Of a stretch of 16,917 nt of DNA, positions 13,471 to 16,917 are shown one piece after another. Source of the stretch: Gammaproteobacteria bacterium (lineage in GTDB: Bacteria > Pseudomonadota > Gammaproteobacteria > Xanthomonadales > Xanthomonadaceae); NCBI GenBank assembly GCA_030431185.1, contig JAUIJO010000039.1, forward strand, positions 1 to 16,917, given 5' to 3'. A program made the translations under genes and the position numbers. The first letter of the stretch is position 1, and every line of letters starts with the position of its first letter. A model generated the notes under the pieces. The model was not told the DNA's origin. It made no database searches and saw only the letters and a program-made list of their open reading frames with translations.

Positions 13471-13540
13471 GTAGCCCAGGTAAGCAAAGGGCACCTGGGG
13501 CATCGCGCGGCCCCGGGTGCGCTGCGCTTTCCGGGGCTAA
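13471..13540. repeat. Facing REP pair, GTAGCCCAGGT / TTAGCCCCGG variants
   Basis: The left unit (13471-13500) folds CCCAGGT (13475-13481) with ACCTGGG (13493-13499) around an 11-base loop. The right unit (13511-13540, minus orientation) folds CCCCGG (13511-13516) with CCGGGG (13531-13536). Compared with the 9306-9335 unit, whose stem is CCCGGGT/ACCCGGG, the left unit shows a compensated G-C to A-T pair. The pair ends 23 bases before the stop codon of the first gene of the right-hand region. Confidence 0.8.
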
Positions 13541-13562
13541 TCTAAACCCACCTCGTGCCTCG

Positions 13563-13937
13563 TCAATCCCAGTAGCAGTTTGGTGAAAGCCGTACATCCC
13601 AGCGCCCCGCCGCCGATTGCATTCGCGTCAAGAGCTCCGTAAGCGATCCAGTCACCGGCATCGATGCCCGATCTTCCTCGCCGGCTGGCCGTAGATCGAC
13701 GAACTGGTGATAGGCATGATCCATATCTGACGGACCATCGCCGGTAGTTGCAAAGTGCTCTTCGCACAGGGAAGGCACCTTGATCTGCTCGGCTACGAAC
13801 AAATCGCCCGGCTCCAGACATTTCCTCAGCTCATGACGGACATTGCGAGCTTCGCCCAAGAGCAGTAGCGCCCCGTGCGTCTTCCAGTTTCCGGCATCGC
13901 GGTACATGTACTCAAACACGCAATGTTGTTCACTCAT
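13563..13937 (-). CDS. Hypothetical protein of a widespread uncharacterised family
   Basis: A 124-residue acidic cytoplasmic protein with no membrane segment. The ATG at 13937 is chosen because conserved-looking sequence begins soon after it and a GAGG lies about 11 bases upstream; an in-frame ATG at 14036 would add 33 residues. Visible blocks are FEYMYRDAGNWKTHGALLLL (7-26), CLEPGDLFVAEQIKVPSLCEEHF (40-62 region), DMDHAYHQFVDLRPAGEE (about 71-88) and a final WDVRLSPNCYWD. The YRDAGNWK start, an acidic VAEQIxVP block and a DHxxHxFxxLRP block recall a family of small bacterial proteins of unknown function. It is divergent from the nuclease-helicase gene with a 147-base shared gap, so both may be co-regulated or functionally linked; this is inference. 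Confidence 0.72.
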   Translation of the reverse strand: MSEQHCVFEYMYRDAGNWKTHGALLLLGEARNVRHELRKCLEPGDLFVAEQIKVPSLCEEHFATTGDGPSDMDHAYHQFVDLRPAGEEDRASMPVTGSLTELLTRMQSAAGRWDVRLSPNCYWD

Positions 13938-14084
13938 TGCATCCAGGCCTCGGAGGAATTCACACCAGAATGTCCCGAAGATGTCGCGTACAGCGAGACA
14001 GTCAAATCTGGCAGCAGCCCGTCCGGAAAGAGCCACCAGCTGCTACCCTGGATCGACGCGAGGGGACGCTACGGACGCACCTAA

Positions 14085-16109
14085 ATGGAAGGCAATCAAT
14101 CTGCGAAGGCCAGTGGTGCCATACGTCGCTGGCAGTATGGCGCCCGGTTTGAAGACTTCCGTCAGTCCAGCACGACGGAGGTCTTGGGGCAGATCGTGCG
14201 TCCAGCCGGGGGCGATATCGAGCATACGCAGAATCGGGCTTGGCAAGAAGAGATTGAGATTCTCCAGTCACTTCGACTTCCTCAGCCCGCGCAACAGACC
14301 GCCCAGATCTATTTCGAATACACGGTCCCGCGTCTCGGCCGCCGCGTGGATGCCATCCTTATCGTCGGGCATGTTCTGTTCGTCCTTGAGTTCAAGGCCG
14401 GCGAATCCCACTTTTACGGCGCCTCATTGGATCAGGTCTGGGACTATGCACTCGACCTCAAGCACTTTCACGAACCGAGCCACAGCCTCTGCATAGCCCC
14501 GATCCTGATTGCGACAAAGGCCGCACCCCAGACCATTGATCCGCAACTAACGCTTCACGATGACTCGTTGATTCGACCCATTCGCGCCAACGCCGTCAGC
14601 CTTCAAGAGGCTATTGAACGGATCTTTTATTTCTTCAATGCGCATCCCATCGATATTGCGGCTTGGGAGAGCGGCCGCTACCAGCCCACACCGACGATCA
14701 TCGAGGCCGCGCGCGCGCTGTATGCAGGTCATGCGGTTGACTCCATCTCCCGCAGTGATGCAGGTGCCATAAACCTCGCTGTTACCTCTACTGCAGTGGA
14801 CGCCCTCATCGCGGATGCACGAGCCAATCGCAAGAAGGCCATCTGTTTCGTGACTGGAGTGCCAGGTGCCGGAAAGACACTTGTTGGGCTCGACGTAGCC
14901 AACCGCCATCAAGACAAGGACAGCGCAACCTACAGCGTCTTTCTTTCCGGTAACGGCCCGCTGGTTGCCATCCTGCGCGAAGCGCTGGTGCGTGACACCG
15001 TGGAACGGGCGCGCGGTCTTGGCGAGAAAGTTACCAAGACAGCTGCTCGGCACAAGGTGGAAGCCTTCATTCAGAACGTTCACCACTTCCGCGACGACAG
15101 TCTGAGGGATGCCAGCCCACCCCATGAGCACGTCGTACTGTTTGATGAAGCACAACGCGCATGGACGCTTGAGAAGACAGCCTCGTTCATGGAGCAAAAG
15201 AAAGGCCTACGCGGGTTTGATCGTTCAGAACCGGAGTTCCTGATCTCCTGCTTGGATCGCCATGACGACTGGGCGGTCGTAGTCTGCCTCGTCGGGGGCG
15301 GACAGGAAATCAACACGGGTGAGGCCGGCATCAGTGAATGGCTTAAAGCCGTTCTCAACCGCTTTAGTGGTTGGGAGATCCATCTGCCACCTCAGCTCAA
15401 CGAATCGGAGTACCGCTGCAACGTGGCTCTGGAGCAAGTATTAGCCTTGCCCACGACGCGGCAGAATCAGAATTTGCACCTGGCTACATCAATGCGCTCA
15501 TTCCGCGCGGAGTCTTTGAGCAAGTTTGTCCGGGAGGTTCTGGATGTCGACTCAACTGCTGCGAAGGAGACATTGCAGGCGCTCGCGGCCAAATACCCGG
15601 TCAGAATCACACGCAACGTCAATCGAGCAAAGCAGTGGCTTCGAGATCAGGCACGCGGCAGCGAGCGCTTCGGAATAGTCGTCTCTTCGCGGGCCCAACG
15701 CCTCAAGCCCCACGCCATCGACGTTCGCGTTAAAACGGACCCGGTGAAGTGGTTCCTCGACGGAAAGGACGACACCCGTTCGTCTTACTACCTCGAAGAC
15801 GTAGCCACCGAGTTCCAAGTGCAGGGCCTTGAGCTGGACTGGGCGTGCATTGTCTGGGACGGCGACCTGCGTTTCACAGGTCAGGACTGGTCTCACCACC
15901 AGTTCACTGGCGCTAAATGGAACCGAATTCGGAAGCCTGAACGGCAGAGCTACTTGCTAAATGCTTACCGAGTTCTGCTCACTCGCGCGCGGCAAGGAAT
16001 GGTGCTGGTGATCCCTGAAGGCAGTGACCTCGATCCTACCCGCGCCTCATCGATCTACGACCCGACGTACCGCTATCTGAAGTCGCTCGGACTGACCGAA
16101 CTGAAGTAA
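14085..16109 (+). CDS. PD-(D/E)XK-like nuclease fused to DUF2075 (Schlafen-type) SF1 helicase
   Basis: A 674-residue protein; a TAA directly precedes the ATG, so this is the longest possible form. N-terminal domain (about 50-215): FEYTVP (78-83), RRVDAILI with Asp89, then FVLEFKAGES with Glu102-x-Lys104 and LDQVWDYALDL, the spacing expected of a PD-(D/E)XK nuclease core. Helicase domain (about 250-674): Walker A GVPGAGKT (258-265), Walker B DEAQRAW (354-360), GGGQEINTGE (404-413), TSMRSFRAE (468-476), ATEFQVQGLELDW (574-586) and a final NAYRVLLTRARQGMVLVIP (626-644). These match DUF2075, now called the Schlafen group 3-like helicase domain. Fusion with a nuclease suggests ATP-driven handling and cleavage of DNA or RNA, as in phage-defence proteins; no activity is proven. 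Ribosome binding site is weak. Codon use and GC differ from the left half, suggesting transfer. Confidence 0.92.
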   Translation: MEGNQSAKASGAIRRWQYGARFEDFRQSSTTEVLGQIVRPAGGDIEHTQNRAWQEEIEILQSLRLPQPAQQTAQIYFEYTVPRLGRRVDAILIVGHVLFVLEFKAGESHFYGASLDQVWDYALDLKHFHEPSHSLCIAPILIATKAAPQTIDPQLTLHDDSLIRPIRANAVSLQEAIERIFYFFNAHPIDIAAWESGRYQPTPTIIEAARALYAGHAVDSISRSDAGAINLAVTSTAVDALIADARANRKKAICFVTGVPGAGKTLVGLDVANRHQDKDSATYSVFLSGNGPLVAILREALVRDTVERARGLGEKVTKTAARHKVEAFIQNVHHFRDDSLRDASPPHEHVVLFDEAQRAWTLEKTASFMEQKKGLRGFDRSEPEFLISCLDRHDDWAVVVCLVGGGQEINTGEAGISEWLKAVLNRFSGWEIHLPPQLNESEYRCNVALEQVLALPTTRQNQNLHLATSMRSFRAESLSKFVREVLDVDSTAAKETLQALAAKYPVRITRNVNRAKQWLRDQARGSERFGIVVSSRAQRLKPHAIDVRVKTDPVKWFLDGKDDTRSSYYLEDVATEFQVQGLELDWACIVWDGDLRFTGQDWSHHQFTGAKWNRIRKPERQSYLLNAYRVLLTRARQGMVLVIPEGSDLDPTRASSIYDPTYRYLKSLGLTELK

Positions 16110-16160
16110 GAATCTGGGGCGAGCCACTTACCCTTGTTTCGGGTTCAGAAGGAAACAGCT

Positions 16161-16917
16161 TTAAAGACGGCGAATTTTCGCCTTATCAAACTGAATAGCA
16201 TAGAAGAGCTCATCGGCCTTTGGCAGCCAGTCTTGACAGTCGACTCTCAAAACCAATTCACCTTTGTCACCCGCTGCTTGGGACCATCCCATCGCTGCAA
16301 GTCTTGGAACCACAAGCGCACGCCAAGCACATGCATCTTCGGTATCGTTGAGCCACGATGGCTTTATCTCCAGGCGACCGTCCGAGTAGACAGAGATTGG
16401 CCCTCTCGATGAAACATCGCGCAGGCGAGGTGTGAACGAACCGTTGACAGCTCCAGTTCCCCAAGCGATCTCGAATACTGTCGAGCAGCGTTCGAGGAAG
16501 GCTTGCAGTGCATTCGAAACGTCCTTGCCGAGTCGCTCCTCCGCGTCGGCCAAAAATGTTTCCCGCCCCCAGGCTCGCCGAAGACCACCTTGCCGAGCAG
16601 CGACTCCTTCTTTCATGGCGTTGGCAACCATTGATCGCCCCATTAAACGCGGCACATGCGTACTGAAGCCCGATCCAGCGAAGTAGCGCAACTCCAAAGC
16701 GAGCACTTCTGTAGGCGACATTCTCATATTCATGAACTCAACTATCGTGAGGAGTTCATCAGGAATCTCGTCCGCAACAAATACCAGCCTCATGCGGCCA
16801 GCTTTTAGGTTTGCTTCCACTGAGTTCCAGAAGAGTTCCGCACCCTCCAAACTCTCGACGAAAGAGGCTAGTTGCACACCGGGATCCAACCCTTGGCGGG
16901 CGCAGCGCGCTTCGTAC
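16161..16917 (-). CDS. C-terminal part of an uncharacterised, possibly nuclease-related protein (5' end cut)
   Basis: The frame is open from the window edge to a TAA at 16161-16163, giving about 252 residues with no start codon needed; the N-terminus lies outside. The segment GAELFWNSVEANLKAGRMRL, then VFVADEIPDELLTIVEFMN, MSPTEVLALELRYFAG and THVPRLMGR, is typical of a widespread uncharacterised family in which this block follows a restriction-endonuclease-like N-terminal domain; that domain cannot be seen here and the statement is from memory. After a variable middle part comes RLEIKPSWLNDTEDACAWRAL and a C-terminal tail. The gene is convergent with the nuclease-helicase gene with only 51 bases between stops. 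It has the lowest GC of the window (about 52% in 16741-16860). A TTG at 16889 is only an internal codon. Confidence 0.75.
   Translation of the reverse strand, partial: YEARCARQGLDPGVQLASFVESLEGAELFWNSVEANLKAGRMRLVFVADEIPDELLTIVEFMNMRMSPTEVLALELRYFAGSGFSTHVPRLMGRSMVANAMKEGVAARQGGLRRAWGRETFLADAEERLGKDVSNALQAFLERCSTVFEIAWGTGAVNGSFTPRLRDVSSRGPISVYSDGRLEIKPSWLNDTEDACAWRALVVPRLAAMGWSQAAGDKGELVLRVDCQDWLPKADELFYAIQFDKAKIRRL

Larger units (their letters stand above)
12425..13562. other. Gene-poor junction region
   Basis: No convincing intact gene. The stretch contains REP units (12492-12570, 13471-13540), a ten-unit 21-bp tandem array (12722-12931), a low-GC patch (about 12925-12985) and a frameshifted coding remnant (about 13145-13310). 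A small hairpin GGATTT-ccag-AAATCC lies at 13069-13084. The segment separates the high-GC core genes from the lower-GC right end. Confidence 0.7.

Noticed and set aside
14547..15197. 216-codon minus-strand frame
   Set aside because: It is fully antisense to the helicase motifs of the nuclease-helicase gene.
16169..16182. Hairpin GGCGAA-TT-TTCGCC as a shared terminator
   Set aside because: It lies inside the last codons of the minus-strand gene and has only a two-base centre and no T-run, so it is unlikely to end either transcript.

Overview
The window looks like a chromosomal segment of a high-GC gammaproteobacterium, most likely of the Lysobacteraceae/Xanthomonadaceae (Lysobacter, Luteimonas or a relative). 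This placement is inferred from strong G/C preference at third codon positions, from the gene families present, and above all from about fifteen intergenic REP-type palindromes (GTAGCCCGGGT..., GTAGGGTGCAATAA..., and a family with a CGCCTTCGCG core) that are typical of that group. No rRNA, tRNA, insertion sequence or CRISPR array was seen.

Left half (1-8103). An M64-type metallopeptidase runs off the left edge (1-888, minus). It is followed by an arylamine N-acetyltransferase (994-1848, minus) and a NAPE-PLD-like metallo-beta-lactamase-fold putative lipoprotein (1947-3080, minus). The latter is divergent from a TetR/AcrR regulator (3165-3809). A perfect 22-bp palindrome lies between the two and covers the predicted -10 box of the MBL gene. 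Next come a small DP-EP-like protein (4103-4588), a DUF2306 membrane protein (4801-5457) that overlaps tail to tail with a membrane-anchored AraC-type regulator (5431-6594, minus), a GIY-YIG/Mug113-like protein (6668-7234, minus) and a ferritin-like protein (7495-8103, minus).

Middle (8332-12424). A family-2 glycosyltransferase, a 92-residue disordered acidic protein (minus), a DUF2242 lipoprotein, a secreted YHYH/Excalibur protein and a secreted Sel1-like protein are separated by gene-poor gaps full of REP palindromes. Several REP copies have different stem bases but keep pairing, so hairpin structure rather than sequence seems to be conserved.

Gene-poor junction (12425-13562). More than 1.1 kb has no convincing intact gene. 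It contains REPs, an exact-register array of ten 21-bp repeats (12722-12931) that reads as seven-residue heptads on both strands, and a frameshifted gene remnant ending at 13310.

Right end (13563-16917). Base composition drops (about 52% GC in 16741-16860 against 75% in a sample of the glycosyltransferase gene). Three genes sit here: a 124-residue hypothetical protein (minus), a 674-residue protein with an N-terminal PD-(D/E)XK-like nuclease motif followed by a DUF2075/Schlafen-type superfamily-1 helicase (plus), and the C-terminal part of a further protein of a family often carrying its own nuclease-like N-terminus (minus, running off the edge). The composition, the divergent/convergent layout and the nuclease-helicase fusion suggest an acquired defence-type island whose left border is the repeat-rich junction. 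That function is inferred, not shown.
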